A DNA stretch of 15,000 bases from Chrysomallon squamiferum (Eukaryota; Mollusca; Gastropoda; Neomphalida; Peltospiridae), in contig CM022678.1 of the NCBI GenBank assembly GCA_012295275.1, forward strand, positions 1,561,686 through 1,576,685. Direction: 5' to 3'. The translations under genes were made by a program, and so were the position numbers. Below are positions 1-7,321 of the stretch, one piece after another. The stretch's first letter is position 1. Each line of letters starts with the position of its first letter. The notes under the pieces are model-generated. The model was not told where the DNA came from. It saw only the letters and a program-made list of their open reading frames with translations, and did not search any database.

Positions 1-35
1 TTTGCAACAAGAAATCTTGTCCGTGAATCTTCAAA
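1..35 (-). CDS. Possible internal exon running off the left edge (unidentified gene)
   Basis: Read on the minus strand, a pyrimidine-rich acceptor (AAATTTTTCTGTCAG, covering 50 down to 36) is followed from 35 by sequence open in two of three frames to the window edge. One frame begins FEDSRTRFLVA. Composition here is less simple than the AT-rich DNA to the right. A CpG-richer segment with an E-box palindrome lies 130-150 bp upstream on the same strand, which would suit a gene starting near 150-270 and reading left. The product is not recognisable from 11 residues, and a chance acceptor match is a real alternative. Confidence 0.22.
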
Positions 36-167
36 CTGACAGAAAAATTTTGATTTTCAAAAGGAATATTTTATATGCTAATTGGACAAGATGGAACATT
101 TGTAAACAGTTGTTTTTAATACATGACTGTGCTGAAGAGAATTAGTCTAGAGAACACGACGAGAAAC

Positions 168-185
168 GCTGATCACGTGATCAGC
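168..185. promoter_or_regulatory. 18-bp perfect palindrome with central CACGTG E-box
   Basis: GCTGATCACGTGATCAGC is identical to its reverse complement over all 18 bases. The core TCACGTGA is the class of site bound by bHLH-zip factors (USF, MITF/TFE, Myc/Max). It lies in a locally CpG-richer patch (about 150-265) of an otherwise AT-rich stretch, as expected near a promoter. Which gene it would serve is unknown; the possible exon leaving the left edge is the nearest candidate. Confidence 0.4.
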
Positions 186-696
186 CATCAATCAATACTT
201 AGCCACGGAGCGTGTCAAATGAAGACTGAAAGCGAGGCTGTCTTGTTTGCTAAAGGTGTAGTTCGTGTGCGTTGAATAAAAAAAATCCAGAAAAACGTTT
301 TATTTGAAAGTTTATGTAAACACAGTTAATGTGTTAAGTAGAATCAGCAGGGTTTATGTTTGAACAGAATAATGTTTGTTTGTTTGAAGGAGACGTCCGG
401 TCTGATTTTTTCTCGATTTTTTTCAGTTTTGCTCTTCATCTATTTCTTTTTTTATTTCTTTTTTGGCTTTTTTTTTTGTTATATATATATAAAAATATAA
501 AACTCGTGAAAACTGTCAAAGAAAAAAAGGAATAAAACAACAAAACAACATAATAATTAACTATTTTAATAAACCAAATATGTTTTATCTAAATTACTAT
601 TAAAATATTAAAAAAAAAAAAAAAACAAAAAAAAAAAAAACGCCAAACCCAGACAAAATAAAAAATAAAATTAAAAAACATTAAGGATATAAATAA

Positions 697-737
<41 letters not shown>

Positions 738-1396
738 GTAATAAAAAAAAAAACAACAACAACAAGGTAATGTTACTATGGTAACGTAGAGATTATGGAC
801 GATAAGACTGGGGTGGCGGTACAAAGCAGTCTTTGTAAAGACTTACAAATGTTACCATCACCATCACTGCTACAGCTACTACAGCAACCATTACTACTAC
901 TGCTACTGCTATTAAACCTGGCTAGCTTCGGACTGGATTTGTTGGATTTCTCGATACAGAGTACATTTTTTCTTAAAACATAAAATGAACAAGGAAAAAT
1001 AAAGAATGAAATCGTATTTAAACGTTACAAATTAATACAATTAAATTATTTGTATAGAATAACATTTTTCTCTAGCAACTAGTTTAGCCATGATAATGAA
1101 TGAAAATGAGAGTAAACTGAAACAAATAATAATTTACTGTCATAGGATCACACGTTCACAGCAACCCCCCCCTCACTTGAACTGGCTTTCCGGAAACTTA
1201 ACAAAACTCGTCTAGCAGAAAAAAAAAAAAGCCATTTAAAACGGTTCGGTATCCGTGCTACTACTGGTACACCATTATTACAATAACTGCTGCTGCTGCT
1301 ACTACTACCACTACTTTTAGTTATAGAACTACTGATTATGATACTAATAATACGAGATCTGGATACTGATGCCTGAATTGTTGGTTTTTCTCTCTC
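186..1396. other. Non-coding flank between the left edge and the hydrolase gene
   Basis: No supported gene. The stretch holds A- and T-runs (about 430-760), an AAAT tract, and degenerate CTA/CTG triplets (about 860-915 and 1258-1315). The part nearest 1396 must carry the hydrolase 3' UTR on the minus strand, but I see no canonical AATAAA in the expected orientation close to the stop, so the poly(A) site is unplaced. Confidence 0.6.
700..737. repeat. (AAAT)n microsatellite
   Basis: About nine nearly perfect AAAT units, followed by A-runs and CAA triplets to about 765. Confidence 0.9.
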
Positions 1397-2074
1397 TCAG
1401 CACAAATGTTTTTTGAAAAATTCTTTCATTCGTTGTTTTGCGAGGCGATCAGATTTGTCGTCGTAGCCGGGGGAGGTCTTGTTGGTGAAGGCGTGGGGCG
1501 CGTCGTACATGTAGAATTCAGAATTCACCTTTCCCCTCTCCAAGTCGTCTTTCAGCTGCTTCGCCTCCGCCGGCGACGAGAACCCGACGATTTCGTCTTT
1601 CTCTCCAAAATGGCACTGAATCGGAACTTTGATTTTCGACGGGTCGCAAAGCTCTTTTTTGGGAACTCCGTAGAAAACGACGCCCGCGCTGACCTCCGGC
1701 ACAAGACAGCAGGCGGCCACGGTGAGGGCACCGCCCATGCAGAAGCCGGTCACGCCCACCCTGCCGCACCCCAGTTTAATCAGGTGGCGAGCGCAGGCCT
1801 GGATGTCTTTAACCGCCCCGGGCCAGTCGAGACCGGTCATCAGGTGTCCCGCATCTTCGTGGTTTGTCGCCAGTTCGCCTCGGTAAAGATCGGGAGTGAT
1901 CGTAGTGAATCCGGTCTGCTCGCCTATTTCCTTCGCGGTGTCTTGTATCTGCTGGTTCAAACCCCACCATTCCTGGAGCACCACGACTCCGGCTCTGCTG
2001 CTGGAAGCGTTTTCAAAGAGGACGCAAGGAATGTCGCCTTTCGCGTTCTCAGACGAAACTCGCACTTTGCTCAT
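1397..2074 (-). CDS. Dienelactone hydrolase family protein (carboxymethylenebutenolidase / 'protein usf'-like)
   Basis: An alpha/beta-hydrolase of the dienelactone hydrolase family, 225 residues, the usual length for the family. The nucleophile sits in GFCMGG (Cys112), the acid in EKDEIVG (Asp160) and the histidine in DAPHAF (His194): the family's Cys-Asp-His triad in the normal order. The conserved Glu is in QEWWG (Glu35). Known members hydrolyse cyclic enol-lactones or related esters; the substrate here is unknown. No signal peptide or membrane segment, so probably cytosolic in this form. I start at the ATG at 2074 (A at -3). An open frame reaches back to a GTG at 2095, but a splice acceptor (TTTTAATTTTCAG) ends at 2098, so the exon begins at 2097. 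The coding sequence has no intron and is far richer in G+C and CpG than its surroundings. The family is widespread in bacteria and also present in animals. Confidence 0.94.
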   Translation of the reverse strand: MSKVRVSSENAKGDIPCVLFENASSSRAGVVVLQEWWGLNQQIQDTAKEIGEQTGFTTITPDLYRGELATNHEDAGHLMTGLDWPGAVKDIQACARHLIKLGCGRVGVTGFCMGGALTVAACCLVPEVSAGVVFYGVPKKELCDPSKIKVPIQCHFGEKDEIVGFSSPAEAKQLKDDLERGKVNSEFYMYDAPHAFTNKTSPGYDDKSDRLAKQRMKEFFKKHLC

Positions 2075-2214
2075 TTTCAAAAGTTGGCGTAACACGGCTG
2101 AAAATTAAAATTTCACTTACATGTTATTTCACTGACGTTTTAGTGTTTACATTTATTTCAGTAATTACAGTGTCGTAAATAACTGCAACAACAACAACTA
2201 GTGTTAACTAAACT

Positions 2215-2520
2215 CTTATTATTATTATTAGTTATATTGTTGTTGCTATTCCTGTGTTACTGCAACTACAACTACGACAGCTATTACTATAACTAAAATT
2301 ATTACTATTACAATTACTGCTACTGCTGCTGCTGCTGCTGCTGCTATTCCTGTGTTACTGCAACTACAACTACGACAGATTATTTTTATTACTATTAAAT
2401 CACAACCACTGTTACTACTACAGCTAATGCCACTTCGGATAGTTTTGTCACCGCTACAACCACTGTTACAACAATGGCTACCACTGCAACCACTACAACA
2501 ATGGCTACACTACTGCTACG
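2215..2520. repeat. Degenerate trinucleotide tract (TTA, CTG, ACA/ACT) with internal duplications
   Basis: Includes TTA units near 2217-2230, a (CTG)n run at about 2324-2345 and an ACN-rich part at 2400-2520. The 14-mer ACAACAATGGCTAC occurs twice in that last part, about 29 bp apart. A frame open through 2400-2565 is threonine/alanine-rich and reflects the repeat rather than a gene. Confidence 0.85.
2244..2378 (+). repeat. 37-bp perfect direct repeat, offset 98 bp
   Basis: Positions 2244-2280 and 2342-2378 are identical (both start TGCTATTCCTGTG and end CTACGACAG). The copies are separated by triplet repeat, so a segmental duplication within the tract is the simplest explanation. Confidence 0.9.
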
Positions 2521-2584
2521 ACAACTAGAATTGTATGTCAGCTGTTTATTGAATCTTAAATAACTTTAATTTTAAAAACATAAC

Positions 2585-2632
2585 AGAGACAGACAGAGAG
2601 ACAGACAGACAGAGAGAGAGAGAGAGAGAGAG
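2585..2632. repeat. (GACA)n / (GA)n microsatellite
   Basis: GACA units followed by a pure GA run. Confidence 0.9.
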
Positions 2633-2766
2633 TACTGACAAAATTTTTAAATAATAAAGATATAGATTCAAAAAAAAAAAAAAAAAAAACCACACAAAAA
2701 AAACGTGTTTTCACTTTCCAAGTATAATTTTTAAATATCTCACCTAGTTTGTTTTTCTCCCGAACG

Positions 2767-2791
2767 TTTTTTTTTTTTTTTTTTTTTTTTT
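2767..2791. repeat. Poly-T tract (25 T)
   Basis: Uninterrupted T run; an A-rich tract (about 2670-2702) lies 65 bp to its left. Confidence 0.9.
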
Positions 2792-2934
2792 AAGTCCTTT
2801 TAATTCGAGCTTCACCTTTTCGCTCTTTCTTTTTCCTCTTTTCTTGCCTGTATTTCTGTTTTATTCCCTTGTTTAAGTTATCACAGTTATCATCACAAAA
2901 CTAACTTGAACACGCGTCAAGCTAACACAATCAC

Positions 2935-3109
2935 CTATCACAGATTTGAGCTCGGAACACGTCACAGATGTATCACAACGTTCGATATTCTTCTGATGAG
3001 GTGAAGAGGCCTGACGTCCAGCGACCTTGACCTGAATGTCATAAGTAGGCTCAGGCGATTTGGTAGGTGACACCCCTAAGCGAGAATGTGCAGCGACAAA
3101 CATCGACAT
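2935..3109 (-). CDS. Candidate 5' coding exon of the hydrolase gene (N-terminal extension)
   Basis: A minus-strand ATG at 3109 (A at -3) opens a frame starting MSMFVAAHSRLGVSPTKS in sequence visibly more complex and GC-richer than its surroundings. After 58 codons and one base it meets a fair donor, TAG|GTGATT, at 2935. The hydrolase exon begins CC GTG TTA CGC..., needing exactly one incoming base, so joining creates GCC (Ala) and stays in frame through VLRQLLK into the hydrolase Met. The result would be about 291 residues with a 66-residue N-terminal extension. The first 19 residues lack acidic residues and contain Arg, Lys and Ser, loosely like a mitochondrial presequence. The phase match has a one-in-three chance, and the segment could instead be 5' UTR or unrelated. 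Transcript evidence is absent. Confidence 0.27.
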
Positions 3110-3119
3110 TGTTAGCCTT

Positions 3120-3158
3120 GAACTGGAGTAGCAGAAGTCAGTAGCAGTTTTATTTATA
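3120..3158 (-). promoter_or_regulatory. Candidate core promoter for the hydrolase gene (TATA + Inr)
   Basis: On the minus strand TATAAA occupies 3158-3153. CCAGTTC (3126-3120) fits the initiator pattern YYANWYY with its A at 3124, 34 bp downstream of the TATA start. The ATG at 3109 follows by 15 bases. Spacing is slightly long, and TATA matches are cheap in AT-rich DNA. Confidence 0.25.
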
Positions 3159-3195
3159 TTTTTATTTTAAATTGAAGTTTTTGGGGGAGGAGGGT

Positions 3196-3236
3196 ATTTT
3201 TGTTTTATTATATTTTATTTATTTTATTTTATTTAT
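3196..3236. repeat. (TTTA/TTTTA)n tract
   Basis: Imperfect TTTTA/TTTA units leading directly into the triplet tract. Confidence 0.75.
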
Positions 3237-3415
3237 TTACTACTACTACTACCACTACTACTACTACTACAACTACTACTACTACTACTATTGGTATTAT
3301 TATCATTGCTATTATTACTATTATTATTACTATTACTAATATTGCTGTTGCTATTATATTATTACTATTACTATTATTATTACTACTATTTTTATTATCT
3401 TATTATTACTATTCC

Positions 3416-3466
<51 letters not shown>

Positions 3467-3485
3467 TGCTGTTATTACTATTTAC
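3237..3485. repeat. Compound (TAC)n-(TTA)n trinucleotide tract
   Basis: TAC units (3238-3290) pass through mixed TTA/CTA sequence to a nearly pure TTA run (3418-3464). Open frames here encode only Thr, Tyr, Leu or Ile runs and are not genes. Confidence 0.92.
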
Positions 3486-4384
3486 TATTTCTTTTTTAAA
3501 TTAATTAATTGATTGTTTTATTATATTTTATTTTATTTTATATTCATGACAAATACATTACTGTTAGTCCGATCATTATTATTACCAAAAACAAAGGAAA
3601 GAGAAAAACAAAACAAACAAACAAACAACAACAGCACATCAAATCAGTTGTGTTTCCAATGGTAACAGAAAGCATTGAAATAATGTCAGCTTTTTCTTGT
3701 CCTTGGAATCAAAACGAGGTTACAGCTGAATTCTGAGTAGTATTGACCGGATCTTTATCGAATTTCCTACAAAACCGACTTTTTTCATAAAACAAAATAA
3801 TTATAAATTCGTGTTTCGTATTATACGAATTATTGAAATATAGCTGTTTGATGATGCAAATACTAATAATTTGATCATAGTATCGGGATATATCTGAATT
3901 AAAACCCGTATGTATGTGTCCGTAAAAATACATACGTCTAATATACATGTAGCTTAATGACTGCGGTGCTGTCTTACGAAAAGGAGGAAAATACAAAAAA
4001 TATTTGTGATTGTCAACCATTGAATGCGGAAACGTACGAATAGAAGGTAGTTTCGATTAATTAGAAATTGTGAAAGTAAATAATAACCCAGACGATACAC
4101 AGGTACATAAAGACAGAGAACTAAATGTTACAATCGTTTGTTTTCTCTGCATGTTTACTGCTCTTAAATTTAAGAGAAGACTGTTTCGTTTTGGTGTCAA
4201 AAATTACTACAAAGTGGGGTTAAACAACTTGGTATTACGGAAACTAAATAAATACTTTTATTTTTTTTATTATTATTTTTTTTACATCTTTCTGTCTTTC
4301 TCTGCATCATCATCATTCTCTCTGTCTCTTTTTTTTTCCCTCCTTTTTAATTTTTTTTTTAAATTCGTATTTTTATTTCAGTTA
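3486..4384 (+). other. Upstream region and 5' leader/intron of the RING gene
   Basis: No recognisable coding exon. The coding exon at 4385 is preceded by a long pyrimidine tract and acceptor (TTTTTATTTCAG ending at 4381), so a further 5' exon should lie upstream. Donor-like sites are CAG|GTACAT (exon end 4102) and AAG|GTAGTT (exon end 4046); neither can be chosen from sequence alone. A promoter was not identified. Confidence 0.45.
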
Positions 4385-4745
4385 ATGGCAACGTCATCAG
4401 ACATGAGTGATAAGAAATTGTGCTCACTGTGTAAAAAAGAATTAACCGAAGATATCAGAGCTCTTCCCTGTGGAGATGCATTCTGTAGCAGTTGTCTCAG
4501 TGGTAGCGACACATCATCATCATCGCCGTCGTCGTCAGAATCGACCTTATTGTGTCCTTGTTGCAAGAAAATAATTAATGAACCAAAACCAGAGGAGAGG
4601 CAAGCAAACGATGAGCAGGTGAGAACTGAACTCTCGGAAATAAAAGACAGTTTGGAAATAAGTTCTTCAGAAAGTGAGGATCAGCTGAACAAAACTGAAC
4701 AGCTTCAAACAACTTCAAATGATGATGAGGGCCAATCAAGTGAAG
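4385..4745 (+). CDS. RING gene, coding exon 1 (RING domain and acidic linker)
   Basis: Encodes 120 residues plus one base. It ends in the donor GAAG|GTAATG. Reading past the donor gives GNGLLLWLCIY and a stop, so unspliced RNA would make a truncated protein with the RING but no coiled coil. Confidence 0.75.
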
Positions 4746-4810
4746 GTAATGGTTTGTTGCTATGGTTATGCATTTATTAATTTTGGTAGTAGGAAAATAC
4801 TAGTGAAAGA

Positions 4811-4881
<71 letters not shown>

Positions 4882-6230
4882 CCTCTCCCTCTCTCTCTCC
4901 ATTATATTTCATCTTTTTTATTTTTTAATTGATCCTTTTAACTGTTAGCTGCAGTTTTGCACTGACTTCTGAAAAAATTCCTGATAACAACAGAACAGAC
5001 ACACACACAGACATGCACACATACACAGACACACACACAGACATGCACGCATACACAGGTACACACACAGAACTCAAAAATGCACACATACATTTACACA
5101 CTGACTCAAATAATTTTTAAACACAAACAAACACACACATAAACAAAAATACACTCCTTCAAAATTTTTATTTTTATTTATTCATTTTTTTTTGAAGAGT
5201 TCGCACAAGGGGAGACAGACGATGGTGAGAGGAACAGACAGATTCTGGCGAATCTGTGTGACGAGCTGAGAGTGTCCATGCGGATTCTAGAACAAAACAT
5301 GGAGACGAAGATTCAGCAGCTACGACAGACGCTGGACAACAGCGCCGTTGAGACAGCTGCTGAAGTTCACAGGAGGGCAGAGGAGCTGATAGCAGAGTTT
5401 ACTGCATCTGTACTCGCTCAGCAAGAAGAGACAATAGTAAAAACATTTTATTATTTTTATAATAACTTATTTTGTAATAAGTGAAACCATTAATTATTTG
5501 AAATTTAATTTATAATAACTTATTTACAATTATTTTATATCCGTAATGATTTCATTTTGATTTTATGGAAATGGTACAAAACATATTAATGAAAAGATTA
5601 GAACCTTTATTTGAAAAAAAATATACAAAAACAACTTTTAAGTGGAAGAAAGAAATTTGCAGAAAAAAATATTGAGAAAACAAAGAGAAGGAAAGAAAGA
5701 CAAAAGAGAAAGAAAAACAAAAGAGAAAGAAAGATGAAAGAAAAAAAGACACAGACCTAAGAAAATAAATGATACACAAGAGTGACAGATGAACTCTTGT
5801 TACAAATTTGTAATTGAAGTGTATATTAGGGAATATGAAGAAATGTTCTGAATATTCTCTGCAAACTTCTAAGTTTATGATTTACTTGTTTTTGGCTGTC
5901 AAGTATTAATTTAATAACAGAATATAACAAGAAAAATAACAGTTGATGAATATCTGAGTACAGCCATTTTTACCTGGTTGTGACGTCATTGCATTCTAGT
6001 TGTACCTGATTGCTCTTTAATGTTGACCAAAATGACAAAATTTGTAAGTTGAAAGAAAATTATTTATAATTTTGTCATTAAATGGATGCCCAGAATGATA
6101 AAAAAAATAATATGGAACCTGAATCATAATTGGATCATTTTTTCACATCACAAGTGACCTTTAAATTGAAATTGAAAAAAAAAGCAACATAAATATAATG
6201 AAAACTCCATTAGCAAGTTTTATTGTGGAA

Positions 6231-6266
<36 letters not shown>

Positions 6267-6336
6267 ATTAAAATATAATTTTTTTTTAAATTTTTATTTT
6301 CAGAGATTGTTAGAAGATGGTTACCTACAAGACTGA
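4385..6336 (+). CDS. RING-finger / coiled-coil protein, three coding exons (4385-4745, 5198-5436, 6304-6336)
   Basis: Assembled from three exons with consistent phases, 633 coding bases including stop, 210 residues. Residues 13-60 form a RING-like zinc-binding domain: CSLC (13, 16), LPC (29), Asp31 where His is normal, FCSSC (34, 37), a Ser-rich loop, CPCC (57, 60). RING domains usually bind E2 enzymes and act in ubiquitin transfer. Residues about 62-120 are acidic and low in complexity. Residues about 131-200 are strongly helical with heptad-like hydrophobics (ILANLCDELRVSMRILEQ), a probable coiled coil for dimerisation. There is no B-box and no SPRY/NHL domain, so it resembles a shortened TRIM-like protein. 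ATG 4385 lies three bases inside its exon; the codon before it is open, so a 5' coding exon cannot be excluded, and Met7 is an alternative start. Probably soluble. Confidence 0.72.
4816..4900. repeat. (TC)n microsatellite in intron 1 of the RING gene
   Basis: About 31 pure TC units (4816-4877) followed by CCCTCC variants, starting some 70 bp after the exon 1 donor. In the sense strand it is a long pyrimidine tract, the kind of sequence bound by PTB-type splicing regulators. Confidence 0.95.
4995..5075. repeat. 30-bp tandem repeat (ACAC...GACATGCAC) in intron 1
   Basis: Period 30: 5001-5030 and 5031-5060 differ at about two positions, and a partial third copy follows from 5061. An AC-rich tail continues to about 5155. 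Confidence 0.85.
5198..5436 (+). CDS. RING gene, coding exon 2 (coiled coil)
   Basis: The acceptor is T-rich tract plus GAAG ending at 5197. The two leading bases (AG) complete a Glu codon with the last base of exon 1. It encodes 79 further residues, helical and Glu/Gln/Arg/Leu-rich. The donor ATA|GTAAAA at 5437 leaves in phase 0. Without splicing the frame runs 15 more codons (VKTFYYFYNN...) to a stop at 5482-5484, a possible retained-intron isoform. Codon use is GC-richer than in exon 1. Confidence 0.72.
5640..5755. repeat. Purine-rich (GAAA)n tract in intron 2
   Basis: The plus strand is almost all A and G (GAAAGAAAGA units). A long polypurine strand of this kind can form triplex structures in principle. 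The opposite-strand reading frame here (Phe/Ser-rich) is a by-product. Confidence 0.75.
5756..6233 (+). other. Intron 2 of the RING gene, remainder
   Basis: AT-rich unique sequence between the exon 2 donor and exon 3. I see no exon, RNA gene or mobile element in it. Confidence 0.5.
6234..6261. repeat. (TA)n microsatellite
   Basis: About 14 units, ending some 40 bp before the exon 3 acceptor, in the zone where a branch point would normally lie. Confidence 0.92.
6304..6336 (+). CDS. RING gene, terminal coding exon (RLLEDGYLQD and stop)
   Basis: The acceptor is a textbook T-rich tract with TTTTCAG ending at 6303. Entering in phase 0 it reads ten codons, RLLEDGYLQD, then TGA. This continues the charged helix naturally (..AQQEETI-RLLEDGYLQD). 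The following AT-rich sequence up to the AATAAA signals would be 3' UTR. The exon is inferred from splice signals and phase only. Confidence 0.58.
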   Translation, partial: RLLEDGYLQD

Positions 6337-6836
6337 TGTAAGATGGTTTCCTGGAAGCTTCATCAAATGATGGTTTTATGGAAAACTGACAGCAAGGTAT
6401 TCTTGATTGAAGGTGAACTTCTAAGTATGTTGTGTGAACCAAACAAATCACCAACCAGTCCTTTCATACTTAAGTTATTCACACACAGAAATATTTCTCT
6501 TGTATAATTATGTCAGTTATTTAATAATTTAATTTGTTGTCCTATTATGGGATGGCTGAAAGTTTCATACTTGCAGCTGATTGGTTGATAATTTTGGCTG
6601 CATGCTGATTATAATGTATTAACACGTTTTAATTTAAGTTATTTGTAATTGATACACATTTAAATTCAGTTGTTACAGAAGTGTGATTTTGTAAGAAATA
6701 TTTGTTAAAAGAAATCATTAAATGTTTGTAAAACATTTTTAGATCAACGTTATATTCTACATATGTTAATGTTACAAAGTAATTTTAGTAATGTGTTTAT
6801 ACGGTCACATATTTTAGTTGCTATAGTTACGTTACT

Positions 6837-6902
6837 AATAAATGTTTATAAGAGAGACCTATATATAACCTTGTAGTCATTTAGAATGATATTGTGAATA
6901 AA
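6837..6902 (+). terminator. Poly(A) signals AATAAA (6837-6842 and 6897-6902)
   Basis: Two perfect AATAAA hexamers 500-560 bp after the RING-gene stop, 60 bp apart, before an AAAT microsatellite. Cleavage would be expected 10-30 bp after either. Such hexamers are common in AT-rich DNA. Confidence 0.45.
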
Positions 6903-6986
6903 CAATTTTCTTTTAAAACTAATAATTTACTTTTATAATTGTTATCTAACTTAAATTTGTTACATGAATGAATGAGTTTTTGTGGG

Positions 6987-7014
6987 AAAATAAATAAATA
7001 AATAAATAAATAAA
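6987..7014. repeat. (AAAT)n microsatellite
   Basis: Seven AAAT units, then TTAA-rich and A-rich sequence to about 7050. Confidence 0.9.
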
Positions 7015-7164
7015 TTAATTAATTAAAATTAAAAAAAAAAAATCAAAATAAAGAAACAAAAAACCAAACCATTTAACTAAATTAAATAACAAAAGCTAAT
7101 ATTTACAAACTGTTTATATTTATTTTTAGTAATTCACATTTTGTTTTTTGAAATTAAGTATATT

Positions 7165-7184
7165 TGTGTGTGTGTGTGTGTGTG
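7165..7184. repeat. (TG)n microsatellite
   Basis: Ten TG units directly before a short open frame (7187-7321). Confidence 0.9.
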
Positions 7185-7321
7185 TTATGTCTGTGATGCT
7201 CCAGGAGATAGATATGCCTAGAAGAAGCAAAACAAGAAAGATTCCTATACAGTGGAATTATGAAAGCCTAAAGACAGTTAAATTACAAGTCCATTTTTGT
7301 TTTGTTTTTCTTAAATTTTGA

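Larger units (their letters stand above)
2098..2934 (-). other. Putative intron upstream of the hydrolase coding exon, rich in simple repeats
   Basis: The 3' border is the acceptor next to 2097, read on the minus strand. The 5' border is tentative, a TAG|GTGATT donor at 2935/2934. Between them lie triplet tracts, a 37-bp direct repeat, a GACA/GA tract and long A and T runs; no other exon is apparent. Confidence 0.35.

Noticed and set aside
795-983. 62-codon Leu-rich open frame
   Set aside because: The Leu run comes from CTA/CTG triplet repeats; no splice or domain support.
1406-2092. 228-codon open frame on the plus strand covering the whole hydrolase gene
   Set aside because: It is the antisense shadow of a GC-rich coding exon: no domain, no transcript signals, and the minus-strand frame has a full catalytic triad.
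2398-2565. Thr/Ala-rich frame resembling a mucin-like repeat
   Set aside because: It has no early ATG and lies in a degenerate ACN triplet tract inside the presumed hydrolase intron; low-complexity artefact.
3022-3033. AGGTCAAGGTCG on the minus strand, like a nuclear-receptor direct repeat
   Set aside because: It falls inside the candidate coding exon (CAG GTC AAG GTC) and has one mismatch; chance or coding constraint explains it as well.
3200-3512. Open frames of Thr, Tyr, Leu and Ile runs
   Set aside because: Pure translation of TAC/TTA microsatellite.
4719-5120. Ser-Leu and His-Thr rich open frames in intron 1
   Set aside because: Translations of the TC and AC repeats inside the RING gene's first intron.
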